Assembly (NCBI RefSeq): GCF_014898095.1
Contig: NZ_CP062946.1
Coordinates: 1,612,001-1,676,000, forward strand
Length of the DNA stretch: 64,000 nucleotides
Reading direction: 5' to 3'
Origin: Thalassotalea sp. LPB0316
Lineage (GTDB): Bacteria; Pseudomonadota; Gammaproteobacteria; Enterobacterales; Alteromonadaceae
The notes below the pieces were generated by a model. The model made no database searches. It was not told the DNA's origin and saw only the letters and a program-made list of their open reading frames with translations. Each line of letters opens with the position of its first letter. The stretch's first letter is position 1. Shown piece after piece: positions 24,847 through 34,238 of this stretch. The translations under genes and the position numbers were made by a program.

Positions 24847-25290
24847 ATGGCGATTGAATCTATAGCTGATAAAAGCAAATTCAATGCTGCTCAAATTAAT
24901 GAGCCTGTTTCGCTTAATGTTGGCTTAAATGTTGCTGGTGATAAAGTTGCAGAAACTGCAAAGGCTGAAACAGCAAACGACGAGTCAAATTTAAACAAAC
25001 AAGCCCGTATTGAACAAGAAAAGGCTGAAGCGAAAGAGCGAGAAGTTGATCGTGAAGCTTTACTTGAGTCAATCAAACAAATTAATGCTGATTTTCCGAT
25101 TAAAGAAACAAGCCTTGTTTTTGAATTTGACGAGTTGAACGAGCCGCCAATTGTCAAAGTTATTGATAAAGAAAACGGTGAAACCATTAGAGAGATACCA
25201 CCAAAGTATTTCAGTGATGTTTCATCTGTTTTGAAAGATATATCAGGTAACAAATCAAGCAGTGGCATCTTACTTGATCAACAAGTATAA
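24847..25290 (+). CDS. flaG: FlaG family protein, filament-length related
   Basis: FlaG proteins affect filament length in polar flagella; mutants often have overlong filaments. The 147-residue protein has a variable, charged N-terminal half and the conserved FlaG domain at about 80-140, with LVFEFDELNEPPIVKVIDKE then NGETIREIPPKYFSDV. There is no signal peptide. It sits between flagellin 3 and fliD, the same position as in Vibrio and Shewanella. An AAGGAGG ribosome site precedes ATG. Confidence 0.9.
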   Translation: MAIESIADKSKFNAAQINEPVSLNVGLNVAGDKVAETAKAETANDESNLNKQARIEQEKAEAKEREVDREALLESIKQINADFPIKETSLVFEFDELNEPPIVKVIDKENGETIREIPPKYFSDVSSVLKDISGNKSSSGILLDQQV

Positions 25291-25299
25291 AGCATAGAG

Positions 25300-25328
25300 A
25301 GTTGACTGATTATTACAGTCAGTCAACT
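25300..25328 (+). terminator. Hairpin between flaG and fliD
   Basis: AGTTGACTGA (25300-25309) and TCAGTCAACT (25319-25328) form a perfect 10-bp stem with a 9-base loop, without a T tract. It may be a weak terminator or an operator; the fliD promoter was not found in this 128-base spacer. Confidence 0.45.
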
Positions 25329-25418
25329 ACATTGTGACTAAATTGTAGTTTCCATTGAACCATGCAGTATAAACGTACTATTCTTTAGGTAGAAGGTAGC
25401 TTTTTAGAGGTATTCATT

Positions 25419-26816
25419 ATGGCTTTAATTACATCCGCTGGTGTCGGCTCGGGGTTAGACCTCGAAAGTATCATTAGTGCCACAGTAGACGCAGCCCGTT
25501 TACCTAAATTACAACGCTACGAAGAGCAAGAAACTAAACTCAATGTCGAGCTCTCTGCCATCGGAGCCATCAAGTCATCGCTTTCATCTTTTGAAGACGT
25601 CGTTGAAAAACTAGCAGATTTAGAAAACTTTAATAAGAGAACTGCTCGGGTTACCCAGCCTGAATCGGGTAACTTAATTAGTGTCTCGGCGACAGAAAAC
25701 GCAACACCATCAAACTTTAATGTCGAAGTAATGCAGTTAGCTCAAGGCAGTCGAGCTGTAATGGCTGACGGTTTGTACACATCGCCAGAAGATGTGGTTA
25801 CAGCATCGGGTGGTCAGTTAACACTTGGCGCTGGTGCAGACAGTTTTACGGTCGATTTAGCAGCCGGAGCAACCCTTGAAGATCTGCGCAATGCTATTAA
25901 TGATGCTGACGGCAACTTTGGTGTCAGTGCTAACATCATTAACGATGGCACCAATACCAAACTCGTTTTAACTTCGAGCACTACCGGCTTAGGCAATGAC
26001 TTAACGGTAACAGGTGATACCGCAGAATTAGATAATATAACAACAACGGCATTTGGCGGTGGTGCAGGTGGAATGGCAATTGCTGCCGACGATCAAGCGA
26101 CTAACGCGATTATTGAAATAGATGGCATTTCCGTTACCAATGACACCAACACGTTTAAAGATGCTATCCAAGACATCACGATCACTGCGCTAAAAGAAAG
26201 TGAGAACAACGAAACAGCTAAACTTACTGTTGATGTTGACAAAGCGAGCGTTAGCACGACGATCGACGAATTTATCAACTCATTTAATAATGTTATAGGC
26301 ACTATAGAATACCATATGCAAGCGGGCGCGGCCCTTAATGGCGACTCTGCAATGCGTTCATTAAAGTCACAAATGGTCAATAGTTTGACGAAAGTTGTTT
26401 CAGGCGCAGGTAATTTTGAAACGATATTTGATGTCGGTATTGGCTTAAACGATGACGGTAGGCTTGAAAAGTCATCATTGGTGCGCAGTACAAGCGATGC
26501 GCTTACCGAAGGTTATGATGATGTTGGCGCGCTATTTGCAGGCGAAACTGGTATTGCAACGATCTTTACCGGGTTACTTGATAATTACCTCGAAAGTGAT
26601 GGCGCAATTAAATTTAGGCAAGACTCTTTAAATCAAGAAATTGATAAGATAGAAAACGATCGAGCGAATCATGAGTACCGGATGGAGCAATTAGAAGTTT
26701 CGCTTCGCCAGCAATATTCAGCACTTGATGTATTGATCGCGAATATGAAGAGTTCAGGTGATTATCTTGCTGCACAGCTTTCTAGTTTACCAGGCTTTAC
26801 TAAACCAAAGTCCTAG
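25419..26816 (+). CDS. fliD: FliD, filament cap protein
   Basis: FliD caps the filament and folds flagellin as it arrives. The 465-residue product has the N-terminal FliD_N segment (SAGVGSGLDLESIISATVDA, LNVELSAIGAIKSSLSSFED), flagellin-IN repeats in the middle (DSFTVDLAAGATLEDLRNAI), and the C-terminal FliD_C coiled coil (QEIDKIENDRANHEYRMEQL). Length is typical. Genes for its chaperone (FliT-like) and for FliS follow in the same direction. Confidence 0.95.
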   Translation: MALITSAGVGSGLDLESIISATVDAARLPKLQRYEEQETKLNVELSAIGAIKSSLSSFEDVVEKLADLENFNKRTARVTQPESGNLISVSATENATPSNFNVEVMQLAQGSRAVMADGLYTSPEDVVTASGGQLTLGAGADSFTVDLAAGATLEDLRNAINDADGNFGVSANIINDGTNTKLVLTSSTTGLGNDLTVTGDTAELDNITTTAFGGGAGGMAIAADDQATNAIIEIDGISVTNDTNTFKDAIQDITITALKESENNETAKLTVDVDKASVSTTIDEFINSFNNVIGTIEYHMQAGAALNGDSAMRSLKSQMVNSLTKVVSGAGNFETIFDVGIGLNDDGRLEKSSLVRSTSDALTEGYDDVGALFAGETGIATIFTGLLDNYLESDGAIKFRQDSLNQEIDKIENDRANHEYRMEQLEVSLRQQYSALDVLIANMKSSGDYLAAQLSSLPGFTKPKS

Positions 26817-26851
26817 GTAATAGGAATTAGCCCAACGAGTTGGAGAGTAAT

Positions 26852-27289
26852 ATGTACAACGCTAAGTTAAACCGCTACAAAAATGATGCATTAAAAACGC
26901 AGTTAGCCTCAGCAGATCCCTATCAGGTGATTCAGATGTTGATGGCTGGGGCTATTGATAATTTAAATTTGGCAAAAGCATCGATTGAACGCAACGAGAA
27001 AGAAAATAAAAGCCATTTTTTGTCAAAAGCTGGCGCGATTATTACATCGTTGGCGCATTGTTTAGATCACGAGGCCGGCGGTGAAGTTTCACAGAACCTT
27101 GAAGCGCTTTATGTTTATATGTCAGAGCGCCTGATCGAAGCCAATGTTGAAAACAACGGTGAGATGGTTGAAGAAGTTATGTCACTGTTGAAAGAAATCA
27201 AGTCTGGTTGGGATGCTATCCCCGTAGAAACCAGGAATAATGTTTTCGCACAAAAAGAGAGTCAAGCTTCTCAAGCCGCGAACACCTAA
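26852..27289 (+). CDS. fliS: FliS, flagellin export chaperone
   Basis: FliS binds the flagellin C-terminus and prevents premature polymerisation. The 145-residue protein is a four-helix bundle opening MYNAKLNRYKND, with SADPYQVIQMLMAGAIDNLN, SFLSKA-type linker and LYVYMSERLIEANVEN. An upstream TTG (26840) is in frame, but ATG 26852 has GGAG six bases away and gives the family's usual MY start. Its stop overlaps the next start (TAATG). Confidence 0.93.
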   Translation: MYNAKLNRYKNDALKTQLASADPYQVIQMLMAGAIDNLNLAKASIERNEKENKSHFLSKAGAIITSLAHCLDHEAGGEVSQNLEALYVYMSERLIEANVENNGEMVEEVMSLLKEIKSGWDAIPVETRNNVFAQKESQASQAANT

Positions 27290-27564
27290 TGTCTCGTACA
27301 AACGACATCTTGAATCTTCGCGAGTCTTTTATTAAGGCTGTCGAAGATCAAGATTTTACCGCAGCTAATCATTTTTTAAATGAATTCAACTCAAGTCTTG
27401 CCCAAACACAAGACTTAACACAGCTGAGCTCAAAAGAGCTTGAAGCTGTTTCATTATTCTATCAAACTATTCAACAATCACTTCCACAAGTTGAGCAAAA
27501 TGCACAGAAAATAGCTGAGCAATTGAGGCCTTTTAACAAGCGTTCAATTGAGGGCTACTTATAA
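27289..27564 (+). CDS. FliT/FlaI-like flagellar chaperone
   Basis: These 91 residues are mostly helical, overlapping the fliS stop by one base. Position (fliD-fliS-this gene), size and helical pattern (TNDILNLRESFIKAVEDQDF, LSSKELEAVSLFYQTIQQSL) match the FliT-like proteins, called FlaI in Vibrio, that bind FliD before export. Sequence conservation in this family is low, so the assignment relies largely on context. Confidence 0.7.
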   Translation: MSRTNDILNLRESFIKAVEDQDFTAANHFLNEFNSSLAQTQDLTQLSSKELEAVSLFYQTIQQSLPQVEQNAQKIAEQLRPFNKRSIEGYL

Positions 27565-27578
27565 AATAAGGGTGATAC

Positions 27579-29672
27579 GTGGACAATCTCCAAGAAATGC
27601 TGGGCAAAGCCGAGCAAGATCTCAATAAAATTATCGATAAGCAAAAACAAGAAGAAGCGTTTGCTGTTGAGGCGAATGCTCGCTTTGACAAGAATTTGCA
27701 AGTTTTCCAAAAATACTACCCTGATATTTATGATGTAATCGTTGACTTTCAAACCAGAGAAGACTTTTGCCTTCACGTGACCGACTCTGGCCACGGTAAT
27801 TTTATTCCTGTTAAGGCTAAAACACCGTTATATGACCAAGATCCTGTTGCGCAGTCGCTTGCTCAAGTAGAAAAAAATATCGCTAAACCTTTCTTTAGTG
27901 ACACAAAATACGGAGCAGCCCTAACTGAAGACGAAGCTGATGAGCGAATCCATATTCAATATATGCACAAGCTCAATGACCTATTTCACCAATTTAACCA
28001 GCAAGGGCATGAAAAGTTAAAGCAATTGCCTGAGCATTACCCAACCGCATTGGTGTTTGGTTTGGGGTTAGGTTATCACTTACCGATTTTGTTCGACAAA
28101 TGCCAGTTCGATTATAGTTACATTTGTGAGCCAGACATCGAGCTGTTTTTTGCTAGTTTGTTTTGTATAGATTGGGCTTCGTTGATTGAAAAAATTGATC
28201 AGCAAGGCGGCTGTCTTTTCTTGCTCATTGGCACAAGTTACCAAGAATCTTTTGATGCAATTCGACAAATTGCAGCCGACGTTGGTGCCTTTTCGTTAGT
28301 GAAAAGCTTTTGTTATCAGCATTACCCGTCTAAAGAGGTCAATGAGATGATCAGTGACTTCTTTAAGCGTTATTATGAAACACAGCTCGGCTTTGGTTTT
28401 TATAATGATGCAATAACCGGGTTGGCTCATGCCATTATTAATATCGAAAATCACGCCAATTTTTTTGTCAACGTTGATAAAACCAAGTTTGATTATCTCG
28501 ATACCCCGGTATTCATTATTGGCAATGGGCCATCGCTAGATGAGGCTGAACAGTTTCTCAAACAACACAACAATGATGCGATTGTCTTTTCATGCGGCAC
28601 CGCCTTGGGTTCGCTGAAGAAAATGGGCTTAGAGCCTGATTTTCACGTGCTCGTTGAGCGACCTAAAATCACTTATGATATTTTGCTTGATTCACTGCCA
28701 AAAGAGGAATACCAAGATCTCAACCTCTTAGCTGTCGATGTTATGTATCCTGATGTGCTTGACCTATTTAAATGGTCAGGCCTAGGTTTGAAAGGACCTG
28801 AAGCTGCAACACGGTTAGTTAATTTACTGAGTTTAGACAAATATAAGGTGCCAATGTCGGCACTGCCTTTTGCCGCGCCATTAGTTGCCAACACGGCTTT
28901 GTCGTTTGCCGTAATGCTCGGCTTTAAAAATATTTACCTGTTTGGCGTTGACAATGGCTACCCTGTCTCAGGCGAGAGTCATTCAAAATACAGTGTCTAC
29001 AACGATGAAAAGTTAAAGCACAAACACGTTGTCAATAAAAACGCTCGCCATAAATTACCCGGTAACTTAGGTGGTCATGTGATGGCGACTGACTTACTCA
29101 ACGTTGCCAAAGTGCAAATGGAGCTGTTAACGCGGTTTGCCAAAGATTCTGATATTTTTAACGTCGGTGAGGGTGCTGCTATTGAAGGAACTGTGCCACT
29201 AACGCTTGACGAGTTAATGCCGCCAACACCGTTAAAAGACAAGCAGAGCGTGGTCGAAAGTGTTAAAGCATTAAACTTTAAAGATCTGGCATTTACCAAT
29301 GTCGATAGTATTTTAGACGTCGATTATATCAGTGAAATGAGCCAACATTTGTTAGCGATTGCGCAAACTCCATATGAAACCAGAGAGCAAGCGGCTGAAA
29401 TATTAAAGCGTCAAGCTCGCTATATTTATTCGTTTAAGCGAACCAAATACGAGCACTTTTTTAATATTTTTAAAGGCTCGCTATTGTATTTTCACTGCCC
29501 AATGATCACCTTGTTATATAAATACGATGATGAGCAGGCATCCCTCGCTATGTTTACTCAAGCCTTGTCGCTGTGGAACGATTATATCGCCGCCATTGAG
29601 CAAGACTTTAAAGCAAACTGGAAAACTAAATGTAATTGGGGCCTTGAGCAGCGTAACAAATCGAAGAAATAA
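27579..29672 (+). CDS. Maf motility-associated glycosyltransferase (flagellin glycosylation)
   Basis: These 697 residues belong to the Maf/DUF115 family, which transfers nonulosonic acids to Ser/Thr of flagellin in the cytoplasm before export. The central MAF domain is seen at about 310-330 (VFIIGNGPSLDEAEQFLKQH), then IVFSCGTALGSLKKMGLEPD and FHVLVERPK, and a later Rossmann-like stretch (IYLFGVDNGYPVSGESHSKY). The start is GTG with GGGTG upstream. It comes 14 bases after the FliT-like gene and is followed after only 2 bases by legB, so chaperones, transferase and sugar synthesis are in one transcript. Confidence 0.9.
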   Translation: MDNLQEMLGKAEQDLNKIIDKQKQEEAFAVEANARFDKNLQVFQKYYPDIYDVIVDFQTREDFCLHVTDSGHGNFIPVKAKTPLYDQDPVAQSLAQVEKNIAKPFFSDTKYGAALTEDEADERIHIQYMHKLNDLFHQFNQQGHEKLKQLPEHYPTALVFGLGLGYHLPILFDKCQFDYSYICEPDIELFFASLFCIDWASLIEKIDQQGGCLFLLIGTSYQESFDAIRQIAADVGAFSLVKSFCYQHYPSKEVNEMISDFFKRYYETQLGFGFYNDAITGLAHAIINIENHANFFVNVDKTKFDYLDTPVFIIGNGPSLDEAEQFLKQHNNDAIVFSCGTALGSLKKMGLEPDFHVLVERPKITYDILLDSLPKEEYQDLNLLAVDVMYPDVLDLFKWSGLGLKGPEAATRLVNLLSLDKYKVPMSALPFAAPLVANTALSFAVMLGFKNIYLFGVDNGYPVSGESHSKYSVYNDEKLKHKHVVNKNARHKLPGNLGGHVMATDLLNVAKVQMELLTRFAKDSDIFNVGEGAAIEGTVPLTLDELMPPTPLKDKQSVVESVKALNFKDLAFTNVDSILDVDYISEMSQHLLAIAQTPYETREQAAEILKRQARYIYSFKRTKYEHFFNIFKGSLLYFHCPMITLLYKYDDEQASLAMFTQALSLWNDYIAAIEQDFKANWKTKCNWGLEQRNKSKK

Positions 29673-29674
29673 TT

Positions 29675-30658
29675 ATGTCAAAAACTGTACTGGTAACTGG
29701 AGCTGATGGTTTTATTGGCTCGCATCTCGTTGAAATGTTGGTCAAGCAAGGTTTTAAAGTCAAAGCCTTGTCGCTATACAATTCTTTTAATTATTGGGGA
29801 TGGCTTGAAGACATCAATTGCCTTGACAGCGTTGAAGTACTCAACGGCGATGTTCGAGATCCTCACTATTGCCGACATATCACGCAAGGTGTTGATGTTA
29901 TTTATCATTTAGCGGCGTTAATTGCGATCCCATACTCTTACGTTGCTCCCGATAGCTATGTTGCAACTAATGTTAACGGCACGTTGAATATTTGCCAGGC
30001 AGCGCTAGATAACGGTGTTAGTCGCGTTATTCACACCTCAACTAGCGAGGTTTATGGCACTGCCCAGTATGTGCCGATCGATGAAAAACACCCTTTGCAA
30101 CCCCAATCTCCGTACAGTGCTTCAAAAATAGGCGCGGATTCAATGGCGATGAGTTACTTCAATGCGTTTGATTTACCCTTGACGATTGCCCGCCCGTTTA
30201 ATACCTATGGTCCTAGGCAGTCGGCTAGAGCGGTTATTCCAACCATTATTAGTCAAATTGCTGATGGCGCTAAACAAATCAAACTTGGCGACCTAAACCC
30301 AACACGTGACTTTAATTACGTGACGGATACGTGTCGCGGCTTTATCGCACTTGCTAATAGTGATAACACCGTTGGTGAAACCGTCAATATCGGCTCAAAC
30401 TTTGAAATTTCCGTTGCTGATACCCTCGATTTAATCAAATCTTTAATGGGCAGTGATGTCGAGTTTCTCAGTGACTCACAACGTTTGCGCCCAGAAAAGT
30501 CAGAAGTCTTTAGGTTGTGGTGCGACAATTCGAAGATTGAGTCGTTAACCGGTTTTAAACCCGAAGTGAATATAGAGCAAGGGCTACAAAAAACCATCGA
30601 CTGGTTTGTAAAACCGGAAAACTTAGCTAAGTATAAATCTTCGATTTATAACGTTTAG
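29675..30658 (+). CDS. legB: LegB-like sugar-nucleotide 4,6-dehydratase (SDR)
   Basis: This is a 327-residue extended SDR. It has the NAD-binding G-x-x-G-x-x-G (VTGADGFIGSHLVEML), the catalytic Tyr/Lys in PYSASK (Y147, K151) and the RPFNTYGPRQSARAVIPT loop. SLYNSFNYWGWLEDI is the signature of LegB, which in Campylobacter and Legionella dehydrates GDP- or UDP-N-acetylglucosamine to the 4-keto-6-deoxy sugar at the start of legionaminic acid synthesis. It is normally followed by the LegC aminotransferase, which is absent here; the next gene is the NeuC/LegG epimerase. Confidence 0.88.
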   Translation: MSKTVLVTGADGFIGSHLVEMLVKQGFKVKALSLYNSFNYWGWLEDINCLDSVEVLNGDVRDPHYCRHITQGVDVIYHLAALIAIPYSYVAPDSYVATNVNGTLNICQAALDNGVSRVIHTSTSEVYGTAQYVPIDEKHPLQPQSPYSASKIGADSMAMSYFNAFDLPLTIARPFNTYGPRQSARAVIPTIISQIADGAKQIKLGDLNPTRDFNYVTDTCRGFIALANSDNTVGETVNIGSNFEISVADTLDLIKSLMGSDVEFLSDSQRLRPEKSEVFRLWCDNSKIESLTGFKPEVNIEQGLQKTIDWFVKPENLAKYKSSIYNV

Positions 30659-30680
30659 TTATTAAATAGCGGGCGCAAAA

Positions 30681-31826
30681 ATGAAAAAGATAGCTGTTTT
30701 TACCGGGACACGCGCAGAATATGGCCTATTGTATTGGTTACTCAAAGATATTGAACAATCTGCCATGTTGGAGCTGCAACTTCTGGTGTCCGCTATGCAT
30801 TTGTCACCCGAGTTTGGTTTAACTAAACAACAGATCATCAATGATGGCTTTAAGATTGATGAAGAAGTCGAAATGCTACTGTCATCTGATAGTGCTGTCG
30901 GTTGTGCTAAAAGTATTGGGCTAGGTATTATCGGTTACAGCGATGCGCTAAATCGCTTGGCACCTGATGCCCTGATTGTCTTAGGCGATCGTTTTGAAGC
31001 ACTTGCCGTTAGCCAAACTGCGATGATGCTAAATATCCCGATTATTCATCTGCACGGTGGCGAACTGACTTTTGGCGCCAAAGACGACATGATTCGCCAC
31101 GCGATTACTAAGTTCGCCTCGTATCATGTCACGGCTAATCAAGCCTATGCCGATCGCGTTAAACAATTAGGTGAATTTCCTGAGCGGATATTGAATTTAG
31201 GCGCGATTGGTTTAGATCATCTCAGTCGCACTGAATTACTCGATAAACCTGAGCTTGCTCAAGCATTGGATTTTCCACTTCAAGATTACTTCGTTGTCAC
31301 ATTTCACAGTGCGACGGCATCCGATGAAGACGGTGAGCAAGTGTTTAGCCAGTTAATCGCCGCGCTAGAGCAGTTTCCTGATCATCAAGTATTATTGAGT
31401 TACCCTAATGCTGATGACAGCGGTCGAGGGATTATTAAGAAAATTGATGAATTTGCTCAGCAATACCCTCAGCGAGTGCTAGCGCTTAGCTCGTTTGGTC
31501 ATCAGCGTTATCTATCGGCTATAAAATATGCCTCAGCTGTGATTGGTAATTCATCAAGTGGTATTATTGAGGTACCAGCGTTTAATGTACCCACGGTTAA
31601 TATTGGTACGCGACAAGCAGGGCGCTTGGCGGCAGAATCAGTGTTCAATTGTCAGTTACAAAGCCAAGATATTATCGAGGCAATTGAGCAGGCATTGGCG
31701 TGGCGACAACAAGGCGTAAGAGCTGACAACCCCTACGGCCAAGGTGATGTCAGCCAAGCGTTGGTGAGTTTTATCGAGCAGAACAAGCTGTCAGTAAAAC
31801 AGGGCTTTTTTGATTTAAGAATTTAA
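30681..31826 (+). CDS. neuC: NeuC/LegG-type hydrolysing sugar-nucleotide 2-epimerase
   Basis: This 381-residue protein of the UDP-GlcNAc 2-epimerase family is the hydrolysing type that releases a free 2-epimerised sugar. Features are the opening FTGTRAEYGLLYWLLKDIEQ, APDALIVLGDRFEALA, IIHLHGGELTFGAKDDMIRH and, late, AVIGNSSSGIIEVPAFNVPT. In the legionaminic route LegG acts on GDP-N,N'-diacetylbacillosamine to give 2,4-diacetamido-2,4,6-trideoxymannose. The neighbours (legB, neuB, CMP-sugar synthetase, Maf) favour LegG over sialic-acid NeuC, but the substrate cannot be proven from sequence. Confidence 0.88.
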   Translation: MKKIAVFTGTRAEYGLLYWLLKDIEQSAMLELQLLVSAMHLSPEFGLTKQQIINDGFKIDEEVEMLLSSDSAVGCAKSIGLGIIGYSDALNRLAPDALIVLGDRFEALAVSQTAMMLNIPIIHLHGGELTFGAKDDMIRHAITKFASYHVTANQAYADRVKQLGEFPERILNLGAIGLDHLSRTELLDKPELAQALDFPLQDYFVVTFHSATASDEDGEQVFSQLIAALEQFPDHQVLLSYPNADDSGRGIIKKIDEFAQQYPQRVLALSSFGHQRYLSAIKYASAVIGNSSSGIIEVPAFNVPTVNIGTRQAGRLAAESVFNCQLQSQDIIEAIEQALAWRQQGVRADNPYGQGDVSQALVSFIEQNKLSVKQGFFDLRI

Positions 31827-31829
31827 GAG

Positions 31830-32903
31830 ATGACGTTAATCATTGCCGAAGCCGGCGTAAATCACAATGGCGATGAAAATATCGCACTAGCACTTGTCGA
31901 AGCTGCCCATCGGGCGGGCGCAGATATCGTCAAGTTTCAAACGTTCAAAGCCAAGCACTTAGTAACAGCACAAGCACAACAAGCAAGTTACCAAGTTAAA
32001 AACACCCAAAAACAAGAAAGCCAATTGGCGATGCTAGAGCGCCTAGAGCTGAGTTATCAAGCACATGTTAGACTAAAACAGCGCTGCAGCGAGCTCGGTA
32101 TTGAGTTTCTTTCTACCGCCTTTGATCTAGAGAGCCTCGACTTTTTAGTTCATGACTTAGGTATTGAGCGCTTAAAAATTCCATCAGGTGAGCTGACCAA
32201 TTCGCCACTCGTCTTAGCCCATGCTCAAGCAGGCTGCCAATTGATTGTGTCGACAGGTATGGCGACACTGGACGAAATCAAGCAATGTCTATCTGTAATC
32301 GCCTTTGGTTTGTTACACAAAACGCAAACAGCACCTACTGAGCAGCAACTATTAAACGCCTATAATAGTGAGCAAGGGCAAGCGTTATTACAACAATATG
32401 TCACGGTATTACATTGCACTACCGAATATCCTGCGCCCTTTAACGAGATTAACTTAAAAGCAATGGTCAGTATGGCAAGAGATCTCAAACTCCCTGTGGG
32501 TTACTCTGATCATTCTGAAGGCTTTGTTGTGCCAATAGCGGCAACGGCATTAGGTGCGCAAATTATCGAGAAGCATTTCACGCTTGATAAACAAATGCCT
32601 GGGCCAGATCACAAAGCCTCGATTGAACCTGAAGAATTAACGGCGATGGTTCAAGCCATCAAACAAACCAACCAATCGCTCGGCGATGGGATCAAACAAC
32701 CACAACCCTCAGAATGGGCAAATATTGCCGTTGCGCGCAAAAGTTTAGTGGCAAAAACTGCGATACAACAAGGTGAGTGCTTTAATGAGCACAACCTTGA
32801 AATTAAGCGGCCAGGATCAGGCGTTAGCCCAACAAAATATTGGCAGTATTTAGGGAGAGCTGCCAACAAAACATATCAAGCAGGCGACTTAATTGCTGAA
32901 TGA
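31830..32903 (+). CDS. neuB: NeuB/LegI-type nonulosonic acid synthase
   Basis: This 357-residue enzyme condenses a mannosamine-type sugar with phosphoenolpyruvate to form a nine-carbon acid. The TIM-barrel half shows IAEAGVNHNGDENIALALVE, IVKFQTFKAKHLVT, LKIPSGELTN, IVSTGMATLDEI and VGYSDHSEG; the C-terminal SAF (antifreeze-like) domain begins around 295 with VARKSLVAKTAIQQGECF and ends with PGSGVSPTKYWQYLGR. It begins 3 bases after neuC. It is probably a legionaminic acid synthase (LegI). Confidence 0.92.
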   Translation: MTLIIAEAGVNHNGDENIALALVEAAHRAGADIVKFQTFKAKHLVTAQAQQASYQVKNTQKQESQLAMLERLELSYQAHVRLKQRCSELGIEFLSTAFDLESLDFLVHDLGIERLKIPSGELTNSPLVLAHAQAGCQLIVSTGMATLDEIKQCLSVIAFGLLHKTQTAPTEQQLLNAYNSEQGQALLQQYVTVLHCTTEYPAPFNEINLKAMVSMARDLKLPVGYSDHSEGFVVPIAATALGAQIIEKHFTLDKQMPGPDHKASIEPEELTAMVQAIKQTNQSLGDGIKQPQPSEWANIAVARKSLVAKTAIQQGECFNEHNLEIKRPGSGVSPTKYWQYLGRAANKTYQAGDLIAE

Positions 32904-32931
32904 ACTATCACGATCGTTTAAATAGTAATTA

Positions 32932-33038
32932 CTAAACAAGTGTTTAGCTTGACTTTGGGTGTGTCTTAATAACTTGATAAGCGCGTTAGTTCAACGAGTT
33001 GGTACACTTCATGCTTTATTCTACTTAGGTCGTTGAAC
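32932..33038 (+). promoter_or_regulatory. Spacer with possible sigma-54 promoter inside an inverted repeat
   Basis: The 279-base gap before the ptmE-like gene holds TGGTAC (33000-33005), ACTTC, ATGCTT (33011-33016), which has correct -24/-12 spacing with GG and GC. It is bracketed by GTTCAACGA (32989-32997) and its exact complement TCGTTGAAC (33030-33038). A small palindrome, CTAAACAAGTGTTTAG (32932-32947), lies upstream. The second half of the sugar cluster may therefore have its own flagellar-class promoter; this is inference. Confidence 0.4.
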
Positions 33039-33182
33039 CTTCATCTGTGAGTAAATTAAAACACGACTTTGGCTTTTAATCTGAGTAAAGTCAGCCTATA
33101 TTGCCAATAAGTAATAAAAAATCAATAGCATAGTCAATTACTTGAAGGATTTTGATTTGCAACTAATTTGTCAGAGGTCGTT

Positions 33183-34238
33183 ATGAAACATAGTTGGCAA
33201 GAAGTCACACTAAAGCCTGATGCTTCACTAGGTGATGCATTAAACACCATTAACCAAACGGGGTTAAGGGTGGCCTTAGTGATCGACGATGAGCGAAAAC
33301 TCCTCGGGACAATAACAGATGGCGATATTCGACGAGCGATTTTAAAGCATGTAGATTTACAGTTGTCGGTGTCCCAAGTTATGAATACTCAACCTAAAGT
33401 TGCTTCCCCTCGCGCTAGCCGCTCTCAATTACTAGCGCTGATGAAAAAAGATCAACTCTTGTCGATTCCGGTCGTCGATGAAGACAAAACACTCATTGAC
33501 TTAGCGTCTTGGCATCAACTCGTTGCCAATGACAGGTATGACAATCCCGTATTTCTCATGGCTGGCGGTTTTGGCACGCGCTTGAAACCGCTGACGAACG
33601 CTTGTCCTAAGCCGATGCTTAAAGTAGGTGGCAAGCCGATGCTTGAAAAGATCATTGAAAGCTTTATTAAATCAGGCTTTCATCGCTTTTATATTTCCAC
33701 CCATTATATGCCTGAGATGATCACTGAGTATTTTGGCGATGGCAGTGATTGGGGCATTTCAATCGAGTACGTCCATGAAGAAAATCCTCTGGGCACGGGT
33801 GGAGCATTGGGATTATTGCCTGATGATATGCCGCAATTACCCATTATTATGATGAACGGCGATGTCTTGACCAATGTCGATTTTGAAGATTTACTGAGCT
33901 TTCACAAAGCAGAAAAGTCAATTTGTACCATGTGTGTTTGTGAATACGAATATCAAGTGCCTTATGGGGTTATTCAAGCCAAAAACCAAAAGGTGATCGA
34001 CATGGTTGAAAAGCCGGTGCACAAATATTTTGTCAATGCGGGTATTTACGTGGTAGAGCCAGAGATGGCAAATAAAGTAAAGAAAAATCAAGCGATTGAT
34101 ATGCCAACCTTAATCGAGCAGCAGCTTAGATCTGAAATCGATGTGTCACTTTATCCAATCCATGAGTACTGGAAAGACATCGGTCAAATTCGAGATTTTA
34201 ATCAGGCACAAGACGACATTAATTCGTTGGATATATGA
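33183..34238 (+). CDS. PtmE-like CBS-domain sugar nucleotidyltransferase
   Basis: This 351-residue fusion has two CBS domains (about 1-118; LVIDDERKLLGTITDGDIRR and LLSIPVVDEDKTLIDLA) followed by an NTP-transferase domain starting at M126 (MAGGFGTRLKPLTNACPKPM) with PIIMMNGDVLTNVDFEDLL and VVEP. The architecture is that of PtmE in the Campylobacter jejuni flagellar legionaminic locus, which makes GDP-activated glucosamine for the pathway. CBS domains may sense nucleotides. A TTG at 33168 is in frame, but ATG 33183 has AGAGG five bases away. The stop overlaps the next start (ATGA). Confidence 0.85.
   Translation: MKHSWQEVTLKPDASLGDALNTINQTGLRVALVIDDERKLLGTITDGDIRRAILKHVDLQLSVSQVMNTQPKVASPRASRSQLLALMKKDQLLSIPVVDEDKTLIDLASWHQLVANDRYDNPVFLMAGGFGTRLKPLTNACPKPMLKVGGKPMLEKIIESFIKSGFHRFYISTHYMPEMITEYFGDGSDWGISIEYVHEENPLGTGGALGLLPDDMPQLPIIMMNGDVLTNVDFEDLLSFHKAEKSICTMCVCEYEYQVPYGVIQAKNQKVIDMVEKPVHKYFVNAGIYVVEPEMANKVKKNQAIDMPTLIEQQLRSEIDVSLYPIHEYWKDIGQIRDFNQAQDDINSLDI

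Noticed and set aside
24891..25268. 125-codon minus-strand frame opposite flaG
   Set aside because: Antisense to a conserved FlaG domain; Ser/Leu-rich translation typical of a shadow frame.
25291..25418. Sigma-28 promoter for fliD
   Set aside because: Several TAAA tetramers occur, but none has a GCCGATAA-like box 15 bases downstream.
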